Below are positions 21,389-31,944 of a DNA stretch of 64,000 nt, piece after piece (position 1 is the first letter of the stretch; each line of letters opens with the position of its first letter). The notes under the pieces are model-generated. The model made no database searches, was not told the DNA's origin, and saw only the letters and a program-made list of their open reading frames with translations. The position numbers and the translations under genes are program-made. This stretch comes from Fulvia fulva (Eukaryota; Ascomycota; Dothideomycetes; Mycosphaerellales; Mycosphaerellaceae): assembly GCF_020509005.1 (NCBI RefSeq), contig NC_063013.1:248001-312000 (forward strand), written 5' to 3'.

Positions 21389-23439
21389 TTCAGTATCGGG
21401 GAGATACGACACATGGTACAGTGGAAGAGTGGGCCAAATGGAAGGACGACATCTTGAGGACGTGAAAGAGAAGGAAAGAGCACATTGAGAGAGAAGGCGG
21501 CAATGCGCTCAGGCTCAGACCATGCCGCCCAAAAGTGCTCTAGTCTGAGGAAGGAGACAGTAGAATTGGCTGTTAGCCTGTTAGCCTGTTATGCTGCTTA
21601 TGCATGGATGTCTCTGTATTGCTACATGTTTGCACCGTAATGTTTTCAAGTCCGACATGTGATTCTAGAAGAGAGATTTTCCAAGCGCCAACGATGATTC
21701 ACCTCCCAGGCCGTCGCACGTTCCTACAGAGTGAACCACCCCCCCCAGAGGCCTCCCTCATGCGCCTACTGCGCGCACTACGCGTCCGAATCTATTGAGC
21801 CGCCTACGAGGTGGACGGACTACGGTTCAGGATGTACGGAACAGCCGACGGAGTCACGTGTATATCAAAAAGAGTAGACGGCGCCCTCATACTCCTACAC
21901 GTCTGCCGTTTGATAGGTCAAGAGGTCATGCCCATGCGCCCAACCATAGCCCAGATCCAGTTCAGTTTCAAGGCCTTCAACGGGAAAATTTCCGTCATTG
22001 GGTTGCATACGTGAGCAATTATACTGTGGGTAAGATACGTCGAATCAAGGTCGATGTACGGGGAGGTCACGGCGGTCGTCATGTACACTTCGAGTCGTGT
22101 GACTTCGTATCTTGCGGCATGAACTGTGAGGATTGCAATGCGAGCCATGACTTGAGGACGCGAAGGAGGCGTGGAGGCCATGGCGAAGGCGTGTTGAGAT
22201 TGATGTGCGTAAGGCAGCAGACTTGCAACAGCAACTGAATCGCAACTCTGACATTGACGCTGACGCCGACGCTGATGAAGAGCGAGTGCCCCGAAAGGCT
22301 TTCCACGACTACTTCAGGGGAGAGATATGCGATCGCAAACATTACTACAACCTACCCAGCTCATGCCTCTACACTTACATGTATCTGCTGAAGCCTCAAC
22401 GGTTCGATGGCAGGATCTTGCTGTGGATCTTCGCGGCCATGGTCGCGGAAGACGAAAACGAGAGAGGGTGCCAAGCTGAGCGGGGATCGATGTATCAAAG
22501 GCGGGACTGCGCAATGGATTGTCGAAGAACAACGCAGAGTGAGTGGTCCACTGGAGGCTGACCTAGCCGAGGACTTCTTGCACCCTCCTCGAAAACTTCT
22601 CGACCAGATCATGCTGCTGTTCGCACGCTGCTTCGACGGGGTCGCGCAAAGCGATAGGTCCTGTGGCTACGGCAGTGTGAGACGGGCCGCAAGACTCGGA
22701 ACAACGATGATGTGTGAGAAGCAATCGAAGACAACATGTGCGAGCATTTGATGATTCGCCAGCACGAGCCGTCCTGCATAGCGTTATAGGCATGTTCCTG
22801 GAAGCCTCGCATTGATGCTGAGTCGCGATCGCAGCGGCCTGGTTTCGACATGCTATGCATGGCGCCTGACTTCCCTTCGACTTGTAGTAGAAGCCTGCAC
22901 AACCAGATGAACCTGTTGACACGTAGATTCGATCATGACGATATGATTGGCGGTTGTTGATCCATGGCATCCGCGGACATGAAGGTTCCATGGGAGCATC
23001 CGGGACGCAGCCGTGCGATGGTGAGCATAGCGCAGCACTTCACCTCTTCCTTTCCCTCTCATCGTTCTATCCTCACACCGACGCGTTCTTTCAACTTAAT
23101 ACCGGAGACAGTCTCTTCAGATGCAGCAATGCAATGCACTGCAACGTGGTCGTCTGCCCACGCCTCTGATGACGCAGCGAAACTCCGCCATGGCTGCGAT
23201 GCCCAATCAAGCGAAACAGCCGCGCTGATCCTATTATCGTGGGTTTGCAACCTCCTGCTTTGGCGGCACACACCCAGCGACGTCATGTAGCGAACGAGGC
23301 GCAGAGTAGGTGTGCTACACGGAATTCATTCTTTTGTGGCTTGGTCAGTAGGGGACTGTCGTGCTGTCGTGACTCGTGACAGTACTCTTGCGACGTAGGT
23401 TTCGAAGCAGGAACCACCCGCATTACATACCACAGCAGA
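21389..23439. other. Intergenic, 2.05 kb, the longest gene-free stretch
   Basis: Many medium open frames on both strands, none with a recognisable motif or consistent splice structure. One minus-strand frame (22563-22991) ends in a helical-looking segment but has no ATG-based model I trust. No transposon ends or repeats were seen. Confidence 0.4.
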
Positions 23440-24630
23440 ATGTCGCGACCAGATTACTACCCATCGAGGGGCAGTCCACCTGCGAGACAAGGCTACAATC
23501 AACCATACTCCCCAAATGGCTACGATGATCGGAACGATCGAGGCCGACCAGACCGTCAACGATCACAGCACCAGGACCAGGCATACTTCGAACCACCACC
23601 CACAGCAGCATACGAAGATCAATACAGCCCATACGACCAGCCTCGACAACAATCAGAACACTTCCCAGACTACCCCAACTACGGCGCAGCACCACCAGAC
23701 CCACGCCCACCACAACACCGCCCAGCACCAACGGAATACTTCGACCGCGCCTACAGCAGCGATCCAAGTAACCCAGCACCGACCCACGCCGACCCAGCAA
23801 GCGCCCTAACGCCCTACGACGACGAAAAAGCAGAAGCAGAATGGCGCCGGGGCGTAGAAGAAGCCTACACATACCAACCTCCACAACCTCCACCCACAGC
23901 CTACAGCGAACGACAAGCCTACGAAGGCGACCTCGTGCGCGAACAACGCGAACGCGAATTCGAGCGCAACGAACGTGAGCGCGAACGTCGCTACTTCGAA
24001 GAACGCGAACGCCAAAGGGAACGCAGTCGCGAACGCGAAAGACGCAGACGAAGAGATGAAGATAGTCTCCGCGAGAAAGCCCTAGGCCGCCCCTCCGACC
24101 CCAAAAAGGGCGGCCGCGACGTCTTCGGCAGCTCAGAAGGCGAACGCGGTCTTGCCGCGAAGTTGGCAGGCGGCGCTGGCGGAGCCTGGATAGCGCACGA
24201 AGTAACCGACAACGTCCTCGGAACCCTCGGCGGCCTCGTCGTCGGCGCCATCGCTGCCAACACCCTCGAAAAACAACACGAAAAGCGCCAAAACCGTAAA
24301 CTCTACGGAAACCGACGCCCTTCGGACGATCCTTCCGCGAAGACGAATAAGTATGGCGAAGTGGCGTATCCGGTGCCGGGGCGGAGTATGGATGATGTGA
24401 GGCGGACTGGGCGGGATGGAAGTCGGGAGGAGGTGAGGGAGCGGGATAGAAGGGCGAGGGGGAGGAGTCAGAGTTTTGTTAGTAGTTTGAAGGACAGGGT
24501 GAGGAGTTTGAGTAGGAGGAGGGTCAGGTCGCCGCCGGTGAGTGGGAGGCCGCAGGCGAGTAGGAGGAGGAGTAGTTTTGATAGTTATGATGATGGGTAT
24601 GGGGTGGGGGAGGGGAGTCATAGGCGTTGA
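23440..24630 (+). CDS. Glycine-zipper domain protein
   Basis: Single exon, 396 aa. The first 160 residues are Tyr/Pro/Gln-rich and disordered (repeated P-Y-D, P-x-Y patterns). Residues about 165-210 are a dense Arg/Glu charged helix. Then comes a small-residue hydrophobic stretch GERGLAAKLAGGAGGAW followed by LGGLVVGAIAANTLE, a glycine zipper of the kind that packs membrane helices or assemblies. The tail is Arg/Ser-rich. Similar proteins occur across filamentous ascomycetes with no defined role. The coding strand switches sharply from C/A-rich to G-rich at about 24340. Confidence 0.75.
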   Translation: MSRPDYYPSRGSPPARQGYNQPYSPNGYDDRNDRGRPDRQRSQHQDQAYFEPPPTAAYEDQYSPYDQPRQQSEHFPDYPNYGAAPPDPRPPQHRPAPTEYFDRAYSSDPSNPAPTHADPASALTPYDDEKAEAEWRRGVEEAYTYQPPQPPPTAYSERQAYEGDLVREQREREFERNERERERRYFEERERQRERSRERERRRRRDEDSLREKALGRPSDPKKGGRDVFGSSEGERGLAAKLAGGAGGAWIAHEVTDNVLGTLGGLVVGAIAANTLEKQHEKRQNRKLYGNRRPSDDPSAKTNKYGEVAYPVPGRSMDDVRRTGRDGSREEVRERDRRARGRSQSFVSSLKDRVRSLSRRRVRSPPVSGRPQASRRRSSFDSYDDGYGVGEGSHRR

Positions 24631-25342
24631 GTGTTAGTGAGGTGGGGATTGGGATGAGAGGAGAGAGGGTGGAGCAGAGAGGAGATTTGATGGGTTTGGA
24701 CTTGGGAGTTTGGGAGGGAGGTAATATTGACGACATTTAAGGGACAGATATGCAGAGATGAGGTTATGATTTATGAATGAGACGAGGCGATGAAATATTG
24801 TTGCCGCTTATGGCGCTTCCACGATGTGATTTCTGCTTGGCGTTACTGGAGTGCTGCGGTGTAGCTTGGAACATCGAAAGGACGCGGTGTTGTATGGTTC
24901 AAGGCTGCTGATTTGCACAGGGCCACAGACGACGCAAAGCATAACGAGCCAACGGCCCCGAAGTCGGGACACAGGATATTGAGAAGCTGGCAAAGGAGGT
25001 TGCTGATCTCCGCACCACTGTTGGGGACTAGAAGAAGTCGCTAGGCGGCAGGACGCGATGTGCAATGGAGCTCTTCCCGGGAGTGGTCAAGTGCTCCGCA
25101 TCACAAGAAGACATTGGTCGATTGGTAGTCTGGCGGGACTGTCAGAAGGGCAAGAGGCGGACGGTGAGACTTAGTTTTACCATCATTTGGTTAGTTGTGT
25201 TGTGCTTCAATTCTGCTTACCAAATTAAAGTTCGACATCGCTTTCCAGTCTACCTCCCCAGCTTCAGCTTCAGCTTCGCATTCGCCACCTCCCTCACTGA
25301 CCATCACCACAACATCAACACCGCCCCATCGACTAGCACAGT
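24631..25342. other. Intergenic
   Basis: No gene seen. The right end is strongly C-rich, as in many fungal 5' leaders. Confidence 0.45.
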
Positions 25343-26228
25343 ATGCACTACCCACCCACCCTCCGCGCCCGCCTCAGCACCAAACGCCGCGACAAACGCA
25401 CCTTCTGCCAACGCCTAGCCCGCATCCTCGCCCACTTCGACGCCCACCCCGAAGTATGGCACAACACCCTCTACACCAATAAAAAACCACCCCCCTACCT
25501 CCGCCTCCCCTCCGAGCTCCGCCAATCAATCCTCTCCCTCGTCATCGACGACGACCAGATCCTCCTATGCCCGCGGCCCAACAGCGATACGCGCGACCTG
25601 GCCGTTGTCGACAAGACGTTCGCAGGCGATGTGAGGGAGTGTATGAAGCTCTGGGATCTTAGGGAGCGGGAGTTGAGGGAGGAGAGGAGGGTGAAGGGGA
25701 TGGAGATGAGGAGGTGTTTTGAGAGGGTTGTGGAGGAGTTTATGGCGCCTGTGAGGAGTTTGGCGGGGGCGCCGAGGGTGGTGCCGAGGTGTTGGGCGAA
25801 GAGGGCGGCGAGGGAGAGGAAGGTGAAGGAGGGGGGGGGTCGCGAGGGCGAGGTTGGGGGAGCAGAGTGGGCGTGAGCATGAGCGTGAGCAGTATGGTAT
25901 CGATGAGGGCGGCGAGGGTGGCGAGGGCAGCGAAGATGACTTTGTGGTGAAGCGGTGGGGTGGCTTCCACTGGAGAAGCGACGGGAATGAAGAGTACAAT
26001 GACAGGTACTTCGATGGTTGGAATAAGCGGAGGCAAAACTTCGGCACGAAGGAGGAGCGCAAGACACGGAGGGAGGAGGCCGTGAAGGCTGAGAAGGACA
26101 AGAAAGAGGCAGTGAGGCAGGGTTTGGTAGATCGTGCGAAGCGAGAGTGGGAGGAGAAGAACCCGGAGGATGCAAGGCTGGCGGCTTTGCGAGCGAGCTA
26201 TTTGAAGAGGCGGCCGGTGGAGTATTGA
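25343..26228 (+). CDS. F-box-like protein, frame interrupted at G9 run
   Basis: Two overlapping open frames, 25343-25876 and one ending at 26228, make sense as one gene if the run of nine G at 25831-25839 is one base off. The N-terminus is basic and is followed by YLRLPSELRQSILSLVIDDD, the core of a short F-box-like motif common in fungal substrate-adaptor or reader proteins. The second part is highly charged (KRRQNFGTKEERKTRREEA, coiled-coil like) and ends RRPVEY. As read, the first frame stops at 25876 after 177 aa. Sequence error, somatic slippage or real disruption are all possible. Confidence 0.55.
25831..25839 (+). repeat. G9 homopolymer at putative frameshift
   Basis: Removing one G would join the F-box-like N-terminus to the charged C-terminal frame. 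Confidence 0.8.
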
Positions 26229-26422
26229 GATGCATGGTAAGTTGTCTGGTCAGAGGAGTACGTCAAACACTGATTCTAGGATGCAGACGTGTTCTGAGAG
26301 CGGCGTTAGCACTTGGGTACCCCTGCCGACGATAGAAACTGGTGAGCCATGGACGTTTGTGGACGGTTGGCATAGGGATATCTACTCATTCGTCTCCACC
26401 GCAGCTCCAAATTAGGACACGT

Positions 26423-27344
26423 TCAAACAGCTCCAGTTCCCTCAGTATCAGCTGTTTCCGCAGCAACCCTCGCTCTCACGGCCATCAACGCCTTCCCCAG
26501 CAAGTTCATTCCCCATCGCGCCCTAGGATGTCCCATTGCTTCCCTGGCTTTGAAGCCAATTCCCCATACTCGATCGAAGGGGCTTGCTTCGACTAGCTCT
26601 CTTTCACCTGTGGAGGCGTTAGCGCGTCGCGCATCGCATATCTCGAGGGCCACATCAGTGTCTGAGCCACGGCTGCATGGTCACGTACCAGTACTTAGCA
26701 GCTGCTCCTTGAGCCCCTCCACCTCCCCCAAATCCCCCATCCTCATACCACTCGCATTCGTCCCCTGCATGAACTTCAAATAATTCCCCCTCTCCACAAC
26801 ACCACTACACGTATCCACCCAAACCCTCTCATCAAACCCCTCAACCTCACGGCCCAGTGCCTTCTGCTTCCGCGGAGAGGTGGTGCGCATAATCTCCGCG
26901 GCGGTAGCAGTGTCGTTGAAGAGCAGCGCCTTTTGGTGCATCATGTATTGCTCCGTGCAGTTGTAGGTCAGGCCAGTGGTGCCGTCGGTGAAGGTGTAGC
27001 GGTACCATTGGCAGAGGTAGCCGTTGGGGAGTTCGGATTCTTTGAAGAAGAAGATGGGGGGTCAGGTGGTGGTGTAGAGGGGCGCGGAAGGAGTGGGTTG
27101 AGGTGGGAGTGTGGTGGTGTTCGACGAGCTGGGGATAGGTACATCGATGGCTGTGTTGGTGTCGTTGTTGGTGGGAGGATCTGGCGCATCGGTGTATGAT
27201 GCGCCCGGGACGGTGCGCTTCGAGTTGGTTTGTGGTTTCTATGCGACGGAAGTATTAGCAGAAGTCATAACTTGTATATAGCATGATGAGCGTGCTGAGC
27301 GAGAACATGGTCTCATCAGGGCTCACCTTGGATCGTCGAGCCAT
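26423..27344 (-). pseudogene. NADAR-family gene with internal stop
   Basis: NADAR domain proteins (DUF1768, related to bacterial YbiA) act on ADP-ribosyl or riboflavin-intermediate N-glycosidic bonds. Exons 27327-27344, 26689-27238 and 26423-26607 join in frame. Conserved blocks: PPIFFFKESELPNGYLCQWY, CTEQYMMHQKALLF, KALGREVEGFDERVW, NYLKFMQG and ELVEASPFDRVWGIG. A TGA at 27062-27064 (codon 65) lies three codons before PPIFFF and no acceptable intron removes it. One C-to-T change from CGA would explain it. The domain itself is intact, so an alternative start downstream, readthrough or a sequence error are possible; otherwise it is a recent pseudogene. Confidence 0.75.
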
Positions 27345-27611
27345 CTCTGATGCGATCTTGGGGTGTGAAGTGTTCGAGAGATGGGCGAGATACTGCGGCT
27401 GCGACGATGATATGAGGGAAGCAGCAGCAGTGTCCCAAAGCGCTCTCCTTGAAAGCAGCCGCTGCTGACCCACGGAAAGCACTCTCAGTCATACCTGTAT
27501 CGTGAGGACAATCGAAACAAAGGTTCGTCCAGAGCCACTCATCCCAGAGCTCTTGACTCACATATGAGTCTTGATATACCGACAACTATCAAGTGTACTC
27601 AACAACGAGAG

Positions 27612-27715
27612 TCCTTCATAGTTTAGTGGTAAGAACATCATTCTCATATTCCAGACATATCGTCTGGCTGTGTAAGATGGTAATGGTAACCTCAGTTCGC
27701 ATTTGAGTGAGAGAA
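27612..27715 (+). tRNA. tRNA-like sequence, anticodon CAT, 32-nt intron
   Basis: A cloverleaf can be drawn: acceptor TCCTTCA/TGAGAGA (27612-27618 with 27708-27714, one C-A mismatch), D stem GTTT/GAAC with loop AGTGGTAA, anticodon stem TCATT/AATGG, anticodon CAT flanked by T33 and A37, TAAC variable loop, and T stem CTCAG/TTGAG with loop TTCGCAT. An insertion at 27649-27680 lies exactly after position 37, the normal place for a nuclear tRNA intron. CAT would mean Met, but the body is unlike common fungal tRNA-Met genes; the mismatch allows that this is a decayed copy. Confidence 0.4.
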
Positions 27716-27814
27716 CTTCTCTTTTGCTCGATCCCATCCTCCCTGATTGGACCCAGTGAGTCAGAACGTTCTCTCTTTTCATGCTCTTGGGTCAATCGAT
27801 GTTGCCGCGTTCGA

Positions 27815-28855
27815 TTACCCAAGCCAGCCCAGAAGTGCCTCGTGAAATCTCTCCGGTGCTTGGATCTGCGGTGCATGGCCGAGATCATCGAACTCGATCA
27901 ACGTGCAGTTCTCCCCGATTGAGTTCTTCGCTGCTTTGCCCAGGACATCGTAATGTCCCAGTTGCGCTGGCACCTCTGGTGGCGACCACGCTGACCCAAT
28001 CGCCGTGTTATCCGTCAAGCCAATAAGAAGCAACGTCCTCGTCCCTCCCAGCAGCGGCAGCTCATACACAATCGGCTGGGTCATGACCATATCCGTCGTA
28101 AGAGCTTGGCTGAATGCGAACGTAAGTCGTCGCGTTCCTTGGTATACCTGTAGGAGCATGTTGACCCACACATCATACGCGGGCTGCCACGTTCCGGAGT
28201 AGTATGTCCGCTGTTGGTATGTGCGTAGCGAGGTATAGTTCGTGGCCAGTTCTGTTGCATAGATGGCGTCGATGGATCTGTAGGGCACGCCTTTGGCTTT
28301 CCAGTCTTCCAGGCCCAGAAGGTTGACCAAGACGAGCTGCGAGACGAGGGCAGGGTACATTAGAGTGAATCTGGCCGCGAGCATGCCGCCCATACTGTGG
28401 CCTATTACTGTCACGCCGCCGGTCACGTTGAGATGATCCAGAATATCCTTCGTGTTGGCGGCCAGTTGTTGTAGTGAGAACTGATACCAATCCGGCTTCG
28501 AAATTTTGCAGAAGCCAATTTGGTCCGGAAGAATGACACGGTATCCTTGTGCCAGGAGCTCCCTCGCGGTGACTTCCCATGTTACGCCACAGAAGTTCTT
28601 GCCATGGAGAAGCACGGCAGTCTTTGTGCTTGTCGGCGTGTCGTTATGGTATTGGGTAGGCGGTGCGACATCCATGTAAGCCTGGCATAACTGCTGTTGC
28701 TGCGATACGACCTCATGATAGTGGATTGGCCATGGGTATTGGTACTCGAAGCCGCGGATACTGCTGTTCTGCGCTGATGCACCACTTGGGCATGCGGCAT
28801 ATGTCGTTCCTGCGTAGAAGGCCAGGAGGCACGTGTACCAGTTTTGCCAGAACAT
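27815..28855 (-). CDS. Secreted alpha/beta hydrolase
   Basis: 346 aa from the ATG at 28855, whose first residues MFWQNWYTCLLAFYAGTTYA form a good signal peptide; a longer frame up to 29137 lacks one. Family marks: HGKNFCG (oxyanion region), DQIGFCKS-like block after the second strand, nucleophile elbow VIGHSMGGMLA and the late FDDLGHAPQIQAPERF with the catalytic His. Several N-x-S/T sequons fit an extracellular enzyme. Substrate unknown (epoxide, ester or peptide). The intron-like tRNA sequence lies just downstream and the regulator-like gene 29150-30065 just upstream on the same strand. Confidence 0.85.
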   Translation of the reverse strand: MFWQNWYTCLLAFYAGTTYAACPSGASAQNSSIRGFEYQYPWPIHYHEVVSQQQQLCQAYMDVAPPTQYHNDTPTSTKTAVLLHGKNFCGVTWEVTARELLAQGYRVILPDQIGFCKISKPDWYQFSLQQLAANTKDILDHLNVTGGVTVIGHSMGGMLAARFTLMYPALVSQLVLVNLLGLEDWKAKGVPYRSIDAIYATELATNYTSLRTYQQRTYYSGTWQPAYDVWVNMLLQVYQGTRRLTFAFSQALTTDMVMTQPIVYELPLLGGTRTLLLIGLTDNTAIGSAWSPPEVPAQLGHYDVLGKAAKNSIGENCTLIEFDDLGHAPQIQAPERFHEALLGWLG

Positions 28856-29149
28856 GGCGCCAGATACAGGATGGTGAAGGTCAGGTAGCAACGAGCCAGA
28901 TGCGAACAGTGATTCAGCAGACGAGGAACCAGGAACCATCGTTGCGGCAGAGGTCCTTGTTGTAGGTCGGGTGGAGTCCTTGGCAGTCCTTGCGTTGTGC
29001 AACAGTGGCTGCTTGGCGGCATGTAACCGATCCCTACTACTGCAGCTGCTGTATGCAGGATCGATCCGCTCGACAGGCGAGCATCGATGTCGCCTCTCTA
29101 CTGTAGCCAATCTCTTTTTGTCGTCAAACCCAACCACATGCTTGTAGAC

Positions 29150-30065
29150 TCAGCGTGCAATTCGAGTGTCCTTCAGCCTCACCTGCTTAGCAAGCTCATC
29201 AACCTTAGACCGCAAATCTTGAACCATCTCTGCTCGACCATGGCTCGAGGCCTTGACCGAGTATTGTGCTAGTTGCTTGTTTGCCTCAAGCAGCAGACAC
29301 ATGTTTGGATTCTGCTGCTTAGTAGTCTACCACAGTCAGTCCCTTCTCCCCAGAAACACAAAGTTCTCATGATCCACTCACCCTCAACGCCTCCAACTTC
29401 GCCTGAAACTGCTCCCCCGAGAAATCATACCAGGCAAGCAACATATGCACATCATGCTGTATGGGGGGTAAGCTATCAACCGACACTACATCTAGCCCCT
29501 CCAGCCGCCTCCGGATCGTAGCACAGATACCATCGTCAGACTCCGATGGCGCATTCGGAAATCGCCATCGAGCCAAGACTAGAGCCGCCGCGATCTGATC
29601 GGACGTCTGTGAGATTACTGCCAAGATCATATGCAGCACATCCTCAAGCTTCGAAAGACCGGCAGAAAGACTCAAGAAGGAAGGCGTCGTCTTCGCATCC
29701 ACAAGATACGCCGATAGTCCCTCGAACGCGCTTGGATGCCATTCCGCCGCTACATGGAGAAGCTTCGAGGAGCCGAGGAGGAGTCCTATCGTTTCGCAAA
29801 TACAGAGGTCAGAGGCGGGACATGAGCACTGCGAGCTGAGTTGCTCCGAAATGGTGGCTTCCTGGAGCGTATTGTTGCACAGCGTAGCGTTGTAAGATGC
29901 AGCGCCGTGGGAGGATTCTGGTGTTGGGAGGAGTGGTTCTGGCTTTTCCTTCAAATTGGGCGCCGGTTTGCTTGTCGGCCAGTAGTCCTTGGACGGGAAG
30001 TAGGATTCAGGTTCATCCACCATGGTGGCAGCGAATCCTGTACTTTCGTTCGGGCTGAGTGGCAT
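29150..30065 (-). CDS. Regulator-like protein lacking a visible zinc cluster
   Basis: Exon 1 29382-30065 and exon 2 29150-29314 (67-bp intron with CTACTAAG near the acceptor) give 282 aa. The layout, with CSCPASDLCICETIGLLL, LSKLEDVLHMILAV, a QIAAALVLARW block and a C-terminal helix rich in Lys/Arg/Gln, resembles the regulatory half of Zn2Cys6 factors linked to secondary-metabolite clusters (AflR-type C-terminus). No DNA-binding cluster is found upstream; the frame is open upstream to about 30128 with a possible acceptor, so an unseen 5' exon cannot be excluded. Confidence 0.55.
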
Positions 30066-31093
30066 CTGTGTCGTAGGTTCCGGGCGTAATCTTTCATCGT
30101 AGCAAGTCCAATCCACGGCGTCCGACCCTCAAGTACCCCCCAAACCCCAACCCATCTTCAAAATAGTGCCTGGCGCTATGGCGTAGCCCCACGAACAACA
30201 ACGTGCTTTCGGCGATCGGCTGCCCACGAAAGGCATGCTAAGATCGTACAGCACCAATCGCAGGGTTGATGTTCCTAGCAGTTTTGGGCATTCTGTCTCG
30301 TGGTATAGACCAGACGTCATCGTCGTCTCCGTTCGCCAAGTGACGGGCCGGCCAGACGGTCGCTCTCCGCTGGCGGATCATCGTCGGGAGATGGTGTAGC
30401 AGTAAGACAAGCGCCTTTCTGCTGCCCACGGGGCTTGCTGGCTTCGGAAGGTGCGGATGGGGAGGATATATATTGCTGTCACAGGCTGTGCGGTTGGCGA
30501 GTTGCATCATGCTGCAGTCTGTAATATACATTAGCTCTAAGACTACTTGGTAGTGTCGCGTACTGCAGGATTGTGTTGTCGCTGAACGATCTTTGCATTA
30601 CTTTGCCCGGGCATGCTGCATCGTATAGTCGCAAACCACGCATGGGCTGGAGGACCACTCATCATCGCAGGGCGCAAGGCAGACTACGGCAGTGCAGTGC
30701 AGGAGACTGCCGCTTCTGGAAGAAGAAGTGAGGATTGCAAAATTCGGCGCCCGCCAGGAAAGGTCGATCGCAAGCTTGCCATGAGCATACTCGGGCGAGA
30801 TTATAGTCACCGACCCCAGGACCTGCAGCGATGGTGACATGCTGGCACCACCGCGAAATGGTGAGTGAAGAAGAAAGAAGCAACATTCGGGTTGCAGAAG
30901 CTGAGCAGCAGCTACAACGGAGGTGTCTCCGCCATTTGCGGCCTGTGCTTCCAACGGCTTATAGACGCTTTCGCTGCAGAAGTCCTGCAATAGCACTTCG
31001 CATGACTTCGCGGTGAGTCTACACCTGGGTTCAGCACCCGTTGACCCGTTCCTGTGCTGTATTCCTATTCTCAACGGCCGCATATCTTCGCCC
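30066..31093. other. Intergenic, 1 kb
   Basis: I see no supported gene; the minus frame at 30598-31122 is motif-free. If the regulator-like gene has a further 5' exon it would lie in the left part. Confidence 0.4.
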
Positions 31094-31728
31094 TCAAGCC
31101 TTCTTCTCCTCCTTCTGATCACTGAAGGCCAACTTCACCAACGCCTCCCCATCAACTCTCAACTGCACCCAATCATCCATCCTCTCCGCGCCCAAGCTCT
31201 TGTAGAACTGCAAGCTCGGCTCATTCCACTTCAGACAACTCCACTCCAACCTGCCACCATCGATCCTCACCACCTCCTGCGCCAACGCCCGTATAAGGAA
31301 CTTGCCATAGCCCCTCTTGCGGTACTGCGGTCGTACGAAGAGGTCTTCGAGGTATACGCCCGGCTTGCTGCGCCAGGTGCTGTAGTTGTTGAAGTACATG
31401 GCCATGCCAGCCACTGCGCTGGCCTTGTCGTCGGGGTGAGTGGGGTCTGCGGGGAGGCGGAGGATCAGGGTTTTGGCGTAGCCGGGGTTGGTGTGGACGA
31501 CTGTGCCGGAGTGGGAGGGTGCGAAGGTGAGGGTGCGTTTGAGGGAGTCTTCGGTCGCGAGGACTTTGGAGGGCTCGTTTTCGTAGGCGGCAAGTTCTTT
31601 GATCATGGCGAGGATTTCGGGAATGTCTGTATGGTGTTGGTAAGTGTTCTTGCTGGTGTGATGCTCGTGCTCTTACCATCGACTGTGGCATGTTCGATGC
31701 TCGGCTGGGATCTGTCGACAGCTGCCAT
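31094..31728 (-). CDS. GNAT acetyltransferase, diamine/spermidine type
   Basis: Exon 1 31677-31728 and exon 2 31094-31626 with a 50-bp intron give 194 aa. Order of blocks matches spermidine/spermine N1-acetyltransferase-like and thialysine acetyltransferases: DIPEILAMIKELAAYE at the N-terminus, FNNYSTWRSKPGVYLEDLFV (strand 4 and substrate region), RPQYRKRGYGKFLI (acetyl-CoA loop R-x-x-G-x-G), and EWSCLKWNEPSLQFYKSLGA. Predicted to acetylate small amines in the cytosol. Coding strand is C-rich at the 5' and G-rich at the 3' end. Confidence 0.9.
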
Positions 31729-31944
31729 TGTGCAATCTCCTCTGTGATTCGTGGTTTGTGTGGGTGTCTTGAGAGTTTGCTGCAAGTTTGGAAGCTGGTG
31801 CGGAAGCGGATGAAGTGTTGTATCAAGTGAGATATGTTTTCTTGAACGTTGTTCCATCAATGGCGGAATCGGCAGGGTCCAGCTGATCCTCGTCGCGTTC
31901 GGAGCCTCGGAGAAGTGCCTCGGAGAATCGCAACACAGGGCGTG

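Noticed and set aside
22563..22991. 142-aa minus frame ending in a helical segment
   Set aside because: No plausible homologous blocks; composition as expected by chance.
23423..23893. 156-aa minus-strand frame
   Set aside because: Antisense of the repetitive start of the glycine-zipper gene.
27612..27715. tRNA-Glu (CTC) reading of the tRNA-like sequence
   Set aside because: Puts anticodon one register off and leaves mismatches; the CAT register pairs all stems better.
30598..31122. 174-aa minus-strand frame with many Cys
   Set aside because: No signal peptide, no motif and it overlaps the end of the GNAT gene.
31013..31747. 244-aa plus-strand frame
   Set aside because: Antisense shadow of the GNAT gene at 31094-31728.
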